64,000 nucleotides of DNA, from contig MGWK01000007.1 in NCBI GenBank assembly GCA_001800975.1, positions 169,467-233,466 on the forward strand, written 5' to 3'. The stretch is from Flavobacteria bacterium RIFCSPLOWO2_12_FULL_35_11 (lineage in GTDB: Bacteria; Bacteroidota; Bacteroidia; Flavobacteriales; Flavobacteriaceae). The position numbers and the translations under genes were made by a program. Shown here piece by piece: positions 54,601-62,696 of the stretch. Each line of letters starts with the position of its first letter. The stretch's first letter is position 1. The notes beneath the pieces were generated by a model that made no database searches, was not told where the DNA came from, and saw nothing but the letters and a program-made list of their open reading frames with translations.

Positions 54601-55603
54601 GTGGACAAATACCTAAAATACTGGATACAGTATAAGTATAAGTGCCTATGGTGTTTATTCCTGGCTCGAAAGTTCCTAAATAACCGTTCGACAATGTACT
54701 CGGTCCGGTCCAAATTCCTGTTGTGTCGGGAGTGCCTCCCAATAAATCAAATAAATTTGTTGTCACAAAATTCACTTCACATTCTTGCAATGCACTGCTT
54801 TCTCCTGCATCTGGAGCCGCATCTATAACAACAGTGGTTTTGGCTCTGTTTGAACTTACGCAAGGAAAAGCAATTTCAGCAACCCAATAATCTTCACCAT
54901 CAATAAGTAATGCTGTACTTTTTAATGGCGTTGTTGAAGTTTCAGAAACATACCAAAGAATAGTGGTCCCTGTTGCCTTTAAATTGGCAACTGTTGCGTT
55001 TGGCGGGGAACAAAATGACTGTATGGGTGCTGTGGTAGGAGTAAGTGGTTCAATTAAACTTACGGTTGTTGGAAATCGATCACTGGTACAACCATTTTCA
55101 GTTTGTTGCACCCAATAGGTTTTCCCATTCTCTAAAAGTTGAGAAAGCGGAAGCAAATTTCCGTCAAATTGTGCATCATACCAAGCTATATTTTCACCTA
55201 TTGCAGATAAACTGCCGACTGTTGGGTTATCTATTGCGCATTTTCCAACGGATACATCAACGTTTGTTGGGAAATCGCCATAAATAGTTACAGTAACAGC
55301 CAATCTACTAGTGCTGCAACTATCTCCTGAAATATTATCGGCAAAATAAGTTATTCCATTGACAAGAACTTCTGTAGTGCCATACAATTCTCCTCCTGAT
55401 GGCGCGTCATACCAAACAATGGTACCGCCAGAGGCAACTAAATTTGCAATTGTACTGTTATCAGTTTTACAAAAAACTTGCGAAGCAACTCCTGTGGGGG
55501 TCGGATTTGTGCATTGCGAAAAAGCGGAGTTATAAGTAAACGATAAGACTATCAGTACTATAAGGGCAGCTTTTTTTGGCAATAGAAATTTTTCTTTTTT
55601 CAT
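51617..55603 (-). CDS. Type IX-secreted repeat protein with gliding-type (type B) C-terminal sorting domain
   Basis: 1328 residues, signal peptide (about 1-29). The body has 14 copies of an about 80-residue Ig-like unit (pattern FCEIDNPTVANL...GILWY...ETSTTPL...YWATQT...CESxxRLVV), the CHU_C-associated Ig-like type; one different 85-residue insert (DAGESSALQECEVNF...) follows unit 3. The final 97 residues (DGFSPTGNGTNDTF, FFNRWGNLIY, GVYFFIVYF) are the gliding motility-associated/type B sorting domain that directs export and attachment by the type IX system. It likely is a surface adhesin. It heads the operon with the PorP/SprF-like and PorE-like genes. Confidence 0.92.
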   Translation of the reverse strand: MKKEKFLLPKKAALIVLIVLSFTYNSAFSQCTNPTPTGVASQVFCKTDNSTIANLVASGGTIVWYDAPSGGELYGTTEVLVNGITYFADNISGDSCSTSRLAVTVTIYGDFPTNVDVSVGKCAIDNPTVGSLSAIGENIAWYDAQFDGNLLPLSQLLENGKTYWVQQTENGCTSDRFPTTVSLIEPLTPTTAPIQSFCSPPNATVANLKATGTTILWYVSETSTTPLKSTALLIDGEDYWVAEIAFPCVSSNRAKTTVVIDAAPDAGESSALQECEVNFVTTNLFDLLGGTPDTTGIWTGPSTLSNGYLGTFEPGINTIGTYTYTVSSILGICPPDSATISIIITIVPPPTTANAVQVFCEIENATIADLSANGNNIVWYDTETSTIALSPSEALVTGEDYWGALPDPTSGCLSAIRLKITTNITVIPPPTTAEVNQIFCEIENATVADLSATGSGILWYDTETSTTPLSTSEGLIEGEDYWASQTEPTSACESATRLVVTVSILIPPPPTTSDVYQIFCEIDNPKVQNLNASGAGILWYATETSTTPLNPTDLLVNGASYWATQTQPASACESANRLVVTVSIIAPTPPTTTQANQTFCEIDNPTVANLNATGTGILWYASETSTTSLNPTDLLVNGASYWATQTDATSNCESKNRLVVNVSIIAPPPPTTNEQNQIFCAINNPTIANLSASGAGILWYASETSTIQLNPTDLLVDGATYWASQTAASGCESASRLVVNVTVITPQPPITITQSKTFCEIEKATIANLNDPGNVLLWYAIETSTTPLNATDLLVDGSVYWATQTIAAAGCEIANRLKVTVNITKILPPTTTQANQIFCEIENAKIGDLSASASGILWYDTETSTSPLNDSDLLVNGASYWATQTEPTSGCESASRLVVTVVINTTPPPTTALANQSFCIKDYLPNIPTIANLSASGSGILWYATATSTTPLNNTAALLDGTAYYATQTNVTSGCESASRLVVNVSIINPETPTTTSVNQAFCAADKPTVASLQASGTSIIWYASETAATPLNNADLLINGEDYWAANANVATGCESIVRLKVTVSITDVAPATIVNISQTFCESDSPTIANLAATGNGILWYATQTSTTPIPVSTQLINGSAYWAAQSNTTTGCVSSIRVVANVTLTAITTPTLISLGNEFCKIDNPTIADLNLNVSANNGGAITWYNAFPNGNLLNASAALGEGETYYAIETDVNGCKSINPLEVTVTLEACDEYDVEIYDGFSPTGNGTNDTFKIKNLRELYPDFKVEFFNRWGNLIYTANAANGDWNGRLNGDGDLSPAGVYFFIVYFNKENRKPIQRRLYLSR
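51911..55513 (-). repeat. Tandem coding repeats of about 240 bp
   Basis: The 14 Ig-like units of the surface protein. Between about 53500 and 54000 the DNA repeats with an exact 240-bp period (the words AGTATTCCTG end at 53520, 53760 and 54000), and units 5-8 are close to each other, while units 1-3 and 14 are more diverged. This pattern fits growth by unequal crossing-over in the middle of the array. Confidence 0.85.
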
Positions 55604-55771
55604 TAATTTAAGGGTTGGTTAATTTTTAAATATTCAAAAATAATTGTTGATTTTGAGTATAAATATAGCAATTATTCTTTTATTTTTTTGAATAGAATTT
55701 AAAAAATGTAAATTCATAAAAGTGCCGCAAAAGAATCAAACCATGTTTTTATTTCTTTTTAATAGTTTCCT

Positions 55772-55779
55772 TACATTTG
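55772..55779 (+). promoter_or_regulatory. -7 box candidate for mpl
   Basis: TACATTTG, perfect TAnnTTTG, 22 bp before the ATG; a -33 element is weak. Confidence 0.45.
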
Positions 55780-55801
55780 AATCCATAAAAATTTAAGTTT
55801 C

Positions 55802-57154
55802 ATGAACTATCATTTTATAGCAATTGGCGGAAGTGCCATGCACAATTTGGCATTGGCTTTACATCAAAAAGGAGATACAATAACCGGCAGCGATGATGCT
55901 ATTTTTGAACCTTCAAAAACCAGATTAAAAATTAAAGGTTTGTTGCCTAAGGAAGAGGGTTGGTTTGAAGAAAAAATTACGCCAAATTTAGATGCCGTAA
56001 TTCTTGGGATGCATGCAAAAGCCAACAATCCAGAGTTGTTGGAAGCTAAAAGGCTGGGGCTAAAAATATATTCTTATCCTGAGTTTTTATTTGAACAATC
56101 TAAAAATAAAACGCGCGTGGTCATTGGCGGATCCCATGGAAAAACCACCATCACCTCCATGATTTTACACGTACTTAACTATCACGAAATTGCGGTAGAT
56201 TATATGGTTGGCGCGCAGTTGGAAGGTTTTGACACGATGGTACATTTAACTTCGGAAAATGAATTTATTGTGTTGGAAGGCGACGAATATTTGTCGAGCC
56301 CGATAGATATGCGTCCGAAATTTCATTTATACAAACCCAATATTGCCCTTTTAAGCGGAATTGCCTGGGATCATATCAATGTTTTTCCAACCTATGAAAA
56401 CTACGTAGAACAGTTTTCAATCTTTGTCAATTCAATTACCAATGGAGGCATTATCGTTTACAATGAAGAAGATGATGAAGTAAAAAGGGTGGTGGAAGTG
56501 GTCACAAACCCGATTCAAAAATATCCATATCACACACCAAATTTCAGAATTGAAAACGGCACCACTTTTATTGAAACTTCATTGGGTGAAATGCCTTTAG
56601 AAATTTTTGGAAAGCATAATTTGCAAAATTTGGCAGGAGCAAAGTGGATTTGCCAGCATATGGGTGTTGATGAAGCCGATTTTTATGAAGCTATTGCAAG
56701 TTTTAAAGGCGCCAGCAAGCGTTTGGAAAAAATTGCAGAGAATGAATCAACAGTGGTTTATAAAGATTTTGCGCACTCACCAAGTAAGGTTGAGGCCACC
56801 ACAAATGCCGTAAAAAACCAGTATGCAGATAAAAAATTGTTGGCTTGTTTAGAATTGCATACTTACAGCAGTTTAAATGCCGAATTTTTAAAAGAATACA
56901 AAGGCGCCTTAAACAGTGCCGATAAAGCCGTTGTTTTTTATTCTCCGCATGCCGTTGAAATAAAACGACTCGAAAAAATTACTGAACAACAAATTAGAGA
57001 CTCCTTTGGGCGCGAGGATTTGATTGTTTATACCGATCCAACAGCATTCAGGGAGTTTTTATTTCATCAAAATTTTGAAAATACCGTTGTTTTGTTAATG
57101 AGCTCAGGCAATTACGGCGGATTGGATTTTGATAAATTTAAGGCGTTAATTTAA
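55802..57154 (+). CDS. mpl: UDP-MurNAc:L-Ala-gamma-D-Glu-meso-DAP ligase Mpl (murein peptide recycling)
   Basis: 450 residues. Mur-ligase layout: Rossmann start AIGGSAMHNLALALHQKGD, ATP loop GGSHGKTTITSM, LEGDEYLSSPIDMRPKF and the central-domain IAWDHINVFPTYENY with metal His, then HSPSKVEATT of the C-terminal domain. GSAM (instead of the MurC GIGGxGM form) and EGDEYLSSP point to Mpl rather than MurC. It joins recycled murein tripeptide to UDP-MurNAc. It is far from the murQ-anmK operon in the window (about 37 kb) but serves the same salvage theme. Confidence 0.87.
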   Translation: MNYHFIAIGGSAMHNLALALHQKGDTITGSDDAIFEPSKTRLKIKGLLPKEEGWFEEKITPNLDAVILGMHAKANNPELLEAKRLGLKIYSYPEFLFEQSKNKTRVVIGGSHGKTTITSMILHVLNYHEIAVDYMVGAQLEGFDTMVHLTSENEFIVLEGDEYLSSPIDMRPKFHLYKPNIALLSGIAWDHINVFPTYENYVEQFSIFVNSITNGGIIVYNEEDDEVKRVVEVVTNPIQKYPYHTPNFRIENGTTFIETSLGEMPLEIFGKHNLQNLAGAKWICQHMGVDEADFYEAIASFKGASKRLEKIAENESTVVYKDFAHSPSKVEATTNAVKNQYADKKLLACLELHTYSSLNAEFLKEYKGALNSADKAVVFYSPHAVEIKRLEKITEQQIRDSFGREDLIVYTDPTAFREFLFHQNFENTVVLLMSSGNYGGLDFDKFKALI

Positions 57155-57247
57155 TTTTTTTCGAAATATTATAGCAAAATAGCTAATAACCAGTTACTTC
57201 AAATCAGAATTTTCATAAATAAGAATTTAATTCAAAAATATTACAAC

Positions 57248-57255
57248 TATATTTG
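57248..57255 (+). promoter_or_regulatory. -7 box candidate for radC
   Basis: TATATTTG, perfect TAnnTTTG, 15 bp before ATG 57270. RNA would start near 57262, which disfavors the TTG at 57264 as a translation start. Confidence 0.45.
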
Positions 57256-57269
57256 AATAAAACTTGCTT

Positions 57270-57968
57270 ATGAATTATGAAAACAAACCTTTGTCCATAA
57301 AGTCTTGGGCAGAAGACGACAGACCTCGTGAAAAATTAATGTTAAAAGGAAAAGCATCTTTATCAGATGCCGAATTAATTGCAATTTTAATTAGTTCGGG
57401 CAGCAGAAATGAGAGTGCAGTAGCTTTATCGAAAAGAATTTTAGCTTCCATAGACAATAATTTAAACAAATTGGGAAAGTTATTGATATCCGATTTGGTA
57501 AAATTTAAAGGAATAGGTGAGGCGAAAGCAATTTCAATTATCACTGCATTGGAACTTGGACGCAGAAGAAGGATAGAAGAAGCAGTGGAATTGACACAAA
57601 TTAACGGAAGCAAAGCTATCTTCGACTTAATGCAACCATTGATTGGAGAATTGCATCATGAAGAATTTTGGATTGTTTATTTAAACAATTCCAACAAAGT
57701 TTTGCACAAAGAACAATTGAGCAAGGGTGGATTAACAGGTACTTTGGTTGATGTTAGACTGGTTTTTAAAAAAGGAATTGAATTGTTTTCAACAGCCATT
57801 ATTTTATGCCACAACCATCCTTCGGGAAAATTGCAACCCAGCCAGGCCGATAAATCAATAACAAGTAAATTGAAAATTGCCGGAGAAACCTTAGACATAA
57901 AAGTGTTGGATCACATAATTATAACGGAAAATGCGTATTTTAGCTTTGCCGATGAAAATATAATGTAA
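57270..57968 (+). CDS. radC: RadC family JAB/JAMM-domain protein
   Basis: 232 residues. An N-terminal helix-hairpin-helix-type region (LSDAELIAILISSGS, KFKGIGEAKAISIITALELG) is followed by a JAMM metalloprotease-like domain with HNHPSG and SQADKSIT (zinc His, His, Asp). The family was named for DNA repair, but that role is not secure. ATG 57270 is chosen over TTG 57264 because of the promoter position. Preceded by a 115-bp gap from mpl. Confidence 0.88.
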   Translation: MNYENKPLSIKSWAEDDRPREKLMLKGKASLSDAELIAILISSGSRNESAVALSKRILASIDNNLNKLGKLLISDLVKFKGIGEAKAISIITALELGRRRRIEEAVELTQINGSKAIFDLMQPLIGELHHEEFWIVYLNNSNKVLHKEQLSKGGLTGTLVDVRLVFKKGIELFSTAIILCHNHPSGKLQPSQADKSITSKLKIAGETLDIKVLDHIIITENAYFSFADENIM

Positions 57969-58217
57969 GTTTAAAGTTAAAAAAAAGACTCACAATTTAC
58001 AGCTTAAAATGCAGAAATCGAAAATTGAAAGCGTACCCAATTAAAAATTACATGATTAAACAATTAAAGAAAAGAGAATGTAGAGAAAAGTCAAAAGTTC
58101 AAAAAGGGAAATAAATTTACTTTCAACTTTCTAACTTTCAACTTTTCAACAAATTAATAAATCAACGATTAAACAGTTACACGCTTACACAATTAAACAA
58201 ATAAACAATTACAATAA
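57969..58217. other. Low-complexity intergenic tract
   Basis: 249 bp made of recurring short words such as ATTAAACAATTAAA, TTTCAACTTTC and AACAAATTAATAAATCAACG, with little GC. Similar words (GTTTATTTGTTGAATCGTTTAAT) fill 37892-37983 and, shorter, 14727-14777. No gene seen in it. Confidence 0.6.
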
Positions 58218-59510
58218 ATGTTGCTCATTTATACACATAAAATTACACCAAGAGTTAATTATATATTCAAACATTTTTTTGTCAGAATTCTTAAAATTCC
58301 CATAACATTTACTACAAAAGTCAATGATTTTGTGGTACATAGCGGGCCAAAAATAACTTATTCAAAGGCGCCTTTGGGTGCTGAATTTTTTATTAGGAGT
58401 CACGATTTGTTATTTGAGCAAGGCATTAATGATGTTGACATCAAGATTTCTAAATGGGATGATGTTCCCTGTTTTTTTCCTTCCAAAGAATCGTCAACAA
58501 TTCCATTTGATATTTTTGCGGCAAGTTTTTATCTAATCAGCAGGTATGAAGAGTATTTGCCTCATGTTAAGGATGTGCATGAACGATTTCCAGTTGGCGA
58601 AAGTTTGGCCTATAAAAATGGATTTCTGGAAAAACCCGTGGTTGATATTTGGGCTTTTAAGTTTTTGGAACTTTTAAAAATTAAATTTCCAAATTTTATT
58701 TATGCCACAAGGGAATTTAAATTAATTTCAACAATTGATGTTAATGTTGCATATAGATATAAGCATAAGGGTTTTGTGCGCACACTTGGCGGGTCGTTAA
58801 AGGATTTATTGAATTTAAAGTTTATACATTTCCGCAACAGGCTTTTAACCGTTTTAAATTTCAGGGAGGACCCTTTTGATACTTTTTCGATCCTGTTGAA
58901 AATTAAAGCGGAGCATAATGTTGACACAATTTTTTTCTTTTTAATTGGAGATTATACCACTTTTGACAAAAATATTTCCTCTGCAAATATCAATTTCAAA
59001 TCCTTAATAAAATCGGTTGCCGATTATGCGAAAGTTGGTTTGCTTTCCTCTTATTTTACGTTTAATGATCCTGAGCGGTTAAAAAAGGAGAAATTAAGGT
59101 TGGAATACATCTTAAACAGACCGGTAACTTGTTCACGTCAGCATTATTTGCGTTTAAATTTGCCTGATGTTTATCAAAATTTAATTGATTTAGACATGAA
59201 GGAAGATTACACCATGGGCTTTGAAAAATCTGTGGGTTTTAGGGCCAGCACTTGTTCACCGTTTTATTTTTACGATTTGGATTTTGAATGTCAAACACCC
59301 TTAAAAATATATCCTTATGCGGTAATGGATGTTACTTTAAAGCAACATATGAAGCTTTCAAATGAAGAGAGTTTGGCTAAGATTTTAGAATTAAAAAATG
59401 AAGTTCAAAAAGTGAACGGAACATTTATTTCAGTTTTTCATAATGAAACTTTAAGTGAAAATGAGTATTGGAATGGGTGGACCGATATTTATAAAGCGAC
59501 CGTGATATAA
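58218..59510 (+). CDS. Polysaccharide deacetylase-like family protein
   Basis: 430 residues, no signal peptide. The N-terminal third (to about 140, with FDIFAASFYLISRYEEYLP) is an alpha/beta domain of the type seen before NodB-like deacetylases in Flavobacteriaceae; the remainder has the strand FKLISTIDVNVAYRYKHKG, where TIDVN replaces the usual TFDDG/D-x-D metal site, and FLIGDYTTFDKNI. A role in polysaccharide modification is the standard annotation; the altered metal site leaves activity in doubt. Confidence 0.72.
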   Translation: MLLIYTHKITPRVNYIFKHFFVRILKIPITFTTKVNDFVVHSGPKITYSKAPLGAEFFIRSHDLLFEQGINDVDIKISKWDDVPCFFPSKESSTIPFDIFAASFYLISRYEEYLPHVKDVHERFPVGESLAYKNGFLEKPVVDIWAFKFLELLKIKFPNFIYATREFKLISTIDVNVAYRYKHKGFVRTLGGSLKDLLNLKFIHFRNRLLTVLNFREDPFDTFSILLKIKAEHNVDTIFFFLIGDYTTFDKNISSANINFKSLIKSVADYAKVGLLSSYFTFNDPERLKKEKLRLEYILNRPVTCSRQHYLRLNLPDVYQNLIDLDMKEDYTMGFEKSVGFRASTCSPFYFYDLDFECQTPLKIYPYAVMDVTLKQHMKLSNEESLAKILELKNEVQKVNGTFISVFHNETLSENEYWNGWTDIYKATVI

Positions 59511-59616
59511 TAAGAAACCTTATTTTTTAATTCGAGATTCCTTTGTTAATTCAAAAACATTTTCGGTAAGGTGGAATTTTAAACCCAATTTAAGTACCTT
59601 GTTCAAAATAAAATAC

Positions 59617-60300
59617 ATGAAACATATTAAGCACATATTCTTCGATTTGGACCATACGCTTTGGGATTTTGAAACAAATTCTGATATTGCTTTTGAGACT
59701 ATTTTTAAAAAGCATGAAGTAAAAGCTGATCTGCAAAAGTTTTTGAATTATTACCGTGAAATTAATGAGTATTATTGGAAATTATATCGCGAGGAAAAAG
59801 TGACCAAAGAGGAGATGCGATTGGGCAGGTTAAAAGATACTTTTGTAAAAATCAACAAAAAAGTTGACATGCAGCTGTTGGAGAATTTGTCGGTAGATTA
59901 TATTAAAGTTTTGCCGCACCATAACCGACTTTTTGAAGGAACCCATGAAATTTTGGAACATTTGTTCGTGAATTACAAACTTCATATTATTACAAACGGA
60001 TTTAATGAAGTTCAGTATAAAAAGATTGAAAATTCAGGGATTGCGAAGTATTTTGATAAAATAATTACTTCTGAAGATGCTGGCGTAAAAAAGCCAAATC
60101 CCATTATTTTTGAATATGCTTTGGAAATAACAAATGCCGTTTCCGCCGAATCCATAATGATTGGAGACAATTGGGAAGCTGATATTATGGGCGCAAAAGG
60201 TGCTGGGTTTGATGTGATTTTCTGTAATTTTAATGCTGAGCCAGTTTCAGAAAATATAAAATCGGTTACCAATCTTATGGAAATAAAACGCTATTTGTAG
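59617..60300 (+). CDS. yjjG: YjjG-family HAD phosphatase (noncanonical pyrimidine nucleotidase)
   Basis: 227 residues. HAD motifs: I FFDLDHTLWDF (nucleophile Asp), II HIITNGF, III KKPNP with Lys, and IV MIGDNWEADIMGAKGAG. The cap is alpha-helical (subclass I). Closest to YjjG/YfnB nucleotidases that strip phosphate from unusual pyrimidine nucleotides such as dUMP analogues. An upstream TTG at 59599 gives six more residues; ATG 59617 fits better since FFDLD should be near the N-terminus. Confidence 0.83.
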   Translation: MKHIKHIFFDLDHTLWDFETNSDIAFETIFKKHEVKADLQKFLNYYREINEYYWKLYREEKVTKEEMRLGRLKDTFVKINKKVDMQLLENLSVDYIKVLPHHNRLFEGTHEILEHLFVNYKLHIITNGFNEVQYKKIENSGIAKYFDKIITSEDAGVKKPNPIIFEYALEITNAVSAESIMIGDNWEADIMGAKGAGFDVIFCNFNAEPVSENIKSVTNLMEIKRYL

Positions 60301-60396
60301 CGCAAGCAGCATTTGGTATTTAAATTTCAAATTAAGTAAGTACTTTTACAAAAATCAACAAATGAATAGGTTTACAGCAACAAAATTTATACAATT

Positions 60397-61296
60397 ATGA
60401 ACAAATCATTTTCAATCAGTTTATTTTTAATATTCAGTTTTTCCATACTGTTTGCACAAAAAAGCATCAATTCTTATAAATATATTCTGGTTCCGAAGCA
60501 ATATGAATTTCAAAAATCACCGGATCAGCATCAACTCAATTCTTTAACAAAATTTCTGTTTGAAAAAGCTGGTTTTACAGTTTTGTTTACAGATGATTCG
60601 TTTCCTGAGGATTTAGCGGCGAATCGTTGCTTGGCATTAATGGCTTCGGTTAATAATCATTCGGGTATGTTAAGCACAAAAATGAATATAGAATTGTTGG
60701 ATTGTTACTCGAACAAGATTTTTTCAACCAAAGAAGGCATGTCGAGAGAAAAGGAATATAAAAAGGCATATCAGGAAGCAATCAGAAGTGCGTTTGTTGA
60801 CATTGAAAACTTAAAATATGCGTATGACGACACTTTAGCCGCTGATGAAAAAATAAGCGAAAAAAAGGCAGAAATTGAGAAGTTGACTGTTAAGGAAGTT
60901 TTGCCGGTAGTTGAAGTAAGGAAAGTACCCGAAGTGCCAAAAGTTAAAGAAACACCACCAATGAAAGTGGCCGAACAAATAGTGAAAAAAGAAGCCAAAG
61001 AAGCCAAAAATGAACCTGTAAAATCGTTCGTTGTTCCTGTTGTTAATTCAATTGAAGGCAAATATTTTGTCGATAAATGGGGTGAATGCAGTATATCGGC
61101 CAAAGATGGTTATTATTCTTTTGTGGGCGGTGATGAAAAATTTGAATTTGCGGTAATCTACAAAACATCCATTTCCAATTTATTTATTATAAAATGGGCA
61201 GCTTTTAAACAACCGAGATTACTCGAATTGGACTTGCAAGGCAATTTAAAAGTGGAGGATGAAAATGGCGATAAAATTTATAAAAGACTGCAATAG
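60397..61296 (+). CDS. Secreted hypothetical protein with Lys/Glu/Pro-rich linker
   Basis: 299 residues with signal peptide (1-20). Residues 22-140 form a folded domain (YKYILVPKQYEF, MSTKMNIELLDCYSNKI) of a type common in flavobacterial periplasmic proteins; residues 145-210 are a charged, Pro-rich linker (VPEVPKVKETPPMKVAEQ); a small beta-domain (IEGKYFVDKWGECSISAKD) ends the chain. No function known. Followed by a terminator. Confidence 0.65.
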   Translation: MNKSFSISLFLIFSFSILFAQKSINSYKYILVPKQYEFQKSPDQHQLNSLTKFLFEKAGFTVLFTDDSFPEDLAANRCLALMASVNNHSGMLSTKMNIELLDCYSNKIFSTKEGMSREKEYKKAYQEAIRSAFVDIENLKYAYDDTLAADEKISEKKAEIEKLTVKEVLPVVEVRKVPEVPKVKETPPMKVAEQIVKKEAKEAKNEPVKSFVVPVVNSIEGKYFVDKWGECSISAKDGYYSFVGGDEKFEFAVIYKTSISNLFIIKWAAFKQPRLLELDLQGNLKVEDENGDKIYKRLQ

Positions 61297-61337
61297 ATGC
61301 AATCGTTTTTTCAAAGGAAAAGAGATTGGTGTAATAT

Positions 61338-61372
61338 AAAAAAAGCGTGGTGTTTTGGCACCACGCTTTTTT
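61338..61372. terminator. Bidirectional terminator
   Basis: Perfect 8-bp GC-rich stem GCGTGGTG / CACCACGC with 6-base loop, A run before and T run after, between the converging hypothetical gene and obg. Confidence 0.88.
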
Positions 61373-61439
61373 ATTTGGTATTTATCAACAGCCTAAAGAT
61401 GAATTTACAACTATTTTTTAGGCAGTATCAATCAGAAAT

Positions 61440-62432
61440 TTAATTGTTTAGCATTTGCCACAAAGTATCTTTTAATTCCATCAATCCTTGCTTGGCAACG
61501 GATGAGATAAAAAGTGTTTTAATTCCTTTAGGCAATTCCTTGATAATTTCTGCTTTTAATTCATCATCCAATAAATCGGATTTTGATATGGCAAGCAACC
61601 TATTTTTATCCAGTAATTCAGGATTGTGTTGTTTCAATTCATTCAATAAAATATCATATTCTTTTTGAATGTTGGGAGAATCGGCTGAGATTAGAAACAA
61701 CAAAATCGAATTTCGTTCAATATGGCGTAAAAAACGGTGTCCTAATCCTTTTCCGTCAGCGGCTCCTTCAATAATTCCCGGAATATCTGCCATCACAAAA
61801 GTTTGAAAATCGCGATATTCCACAATACCCAAATTAGGTTTTAAAGTGGTAAACGCATAATCTGCAATTTTAGGTTTGGCTGCAGTAAGAACCGATAGCA
61901 AAGTAGATTTTCCGGCATTTGGAAAACCAACCAAACCAACGTCGGCCAATACTTTTAATTCTAATTGAAACCAGCCTTCTTTCATATCGATGCCGGGCTG
62001 CGCGAATCTTGGCGTTTGATGTGTTGACGATCTGAAATTCCAGTTTCCCAATCCGCCCATTCCGCATTCAAGTAAAATTTGTTCTGGATTTTCGAAAGTA
62101 ATTTCAAATAAAACTTCCTGAGTTTCCCCATCTCTGATGATGGTTCCCATAGGAACTTCAATGTAAACATCTTTACCGTCTTTTCCGGTGCTTCGTTGTT
62201 TGCTTCCGTCGCCACCGTGATCGGCTTTGAAGTGTTTTTTAAATTTCAGTGGAAAAAGTGTCCACATATTTCTGTTTCCCCGAACAATTATATGTCCGCC
62301 ACGACCGCCGTCTCCACCATCAGGGCCGCCTTTATCAATGTATTTTTCCCTATGTAAATGCGTGGAACCACGCCCTCCTTTACCGGAAGAAGCATAAATT
62401 TTTACATAGTCAACAAAATTTTCTTCAGTCAT
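61440..62432 (-). CDS. obg: GTPase Obg/CgtA
   Basis: 330 residues. The glycine-rich Obg fold begins [21 protein letters not shown] and [18 protein letters not shown]. The G domain has G1 [10 protein letters not shown]2 DYAFTT, G3 DIPGIIEGA and G4 ISKSDLL. Obg binds the 50S subunit during assembly and links growth to stress. It lacks the C-terminal OCT domain found in some species; 330 residues is usual for this phylum. Start is ATG 62432. Confidence 0.96.
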   Translation of the reverse strand: MTEENFVDYVKIYASSGKGGRGSTHLHREKYIDKGGPDGGDGGRGGHIIVRGNRNMWTLFPLKFKKHFKADHGGDGSKQRSTGKDGKDVYIEVPMGTIIRDGETQEVLFEITFENPEQILLECGMGGLGNWNFRSSTHQTPRFAQPGIDMKEGWFQLELKVLADVGLVGFPNAGKSTLLSVLTAAKPKIADYAFTTLKPNLGIVEYRDFQTFVMADIPGIIEGAADGKGLGHRFLRHIERNSILLFLISADSPNIQKEYDILLNELKQHNPELLDKNRLLAISKSDLLDDELKAEIIKELPKGIKTLFISSVAKQGLMELKDTLWQMLNN

Positions 62433-62696
62433 TTTCGTGTCAAATTGTTTACCATAGTGTGGTAATTACTAAATTCCCTAATTATTTTCACCTCTCTTTT
62501 TCCTTTCTGCTTCGTTAAAATTTTTAACCGTAGCTATGGATATGCTTGCAAATTTTGCCTATCATAAAGAAAAAATGGCAGCAAAAATTTAGTTAGTTAA
62601 TTTAACAATCACCACACTAGTTTGGGTTTAAGGGCGCAAAGGTACAATTTTGAATTGAAAATTTAACTCTTTGTTAATTTAGCGGCAACTATTTTT
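62433..62696. other. Intergenic region between obg and hpt-adk
   Basis: 264 bp. The segment 62470-62610 has two short overlapping open stretches (27 codons minus, 18 codons plus) that look a little coding-like but have no start or known homologue. The minus strand promoter of obg should lie near 62440-62500; I do not see a consensus box. Confidence 0.45.

Noticed and set aside
52278..55287. Plus-strand open frames opposite the repeat protein
   Set aside because: They are shadows of the 240-bp coding repeat and are low-complexity.
62478..62610. Short coding-like stretches on both strands between obg and hpt-adk
   Set aside because: 27 and 18 codons only, no start on the minus strand and no known homologue; not enough to call a gene.
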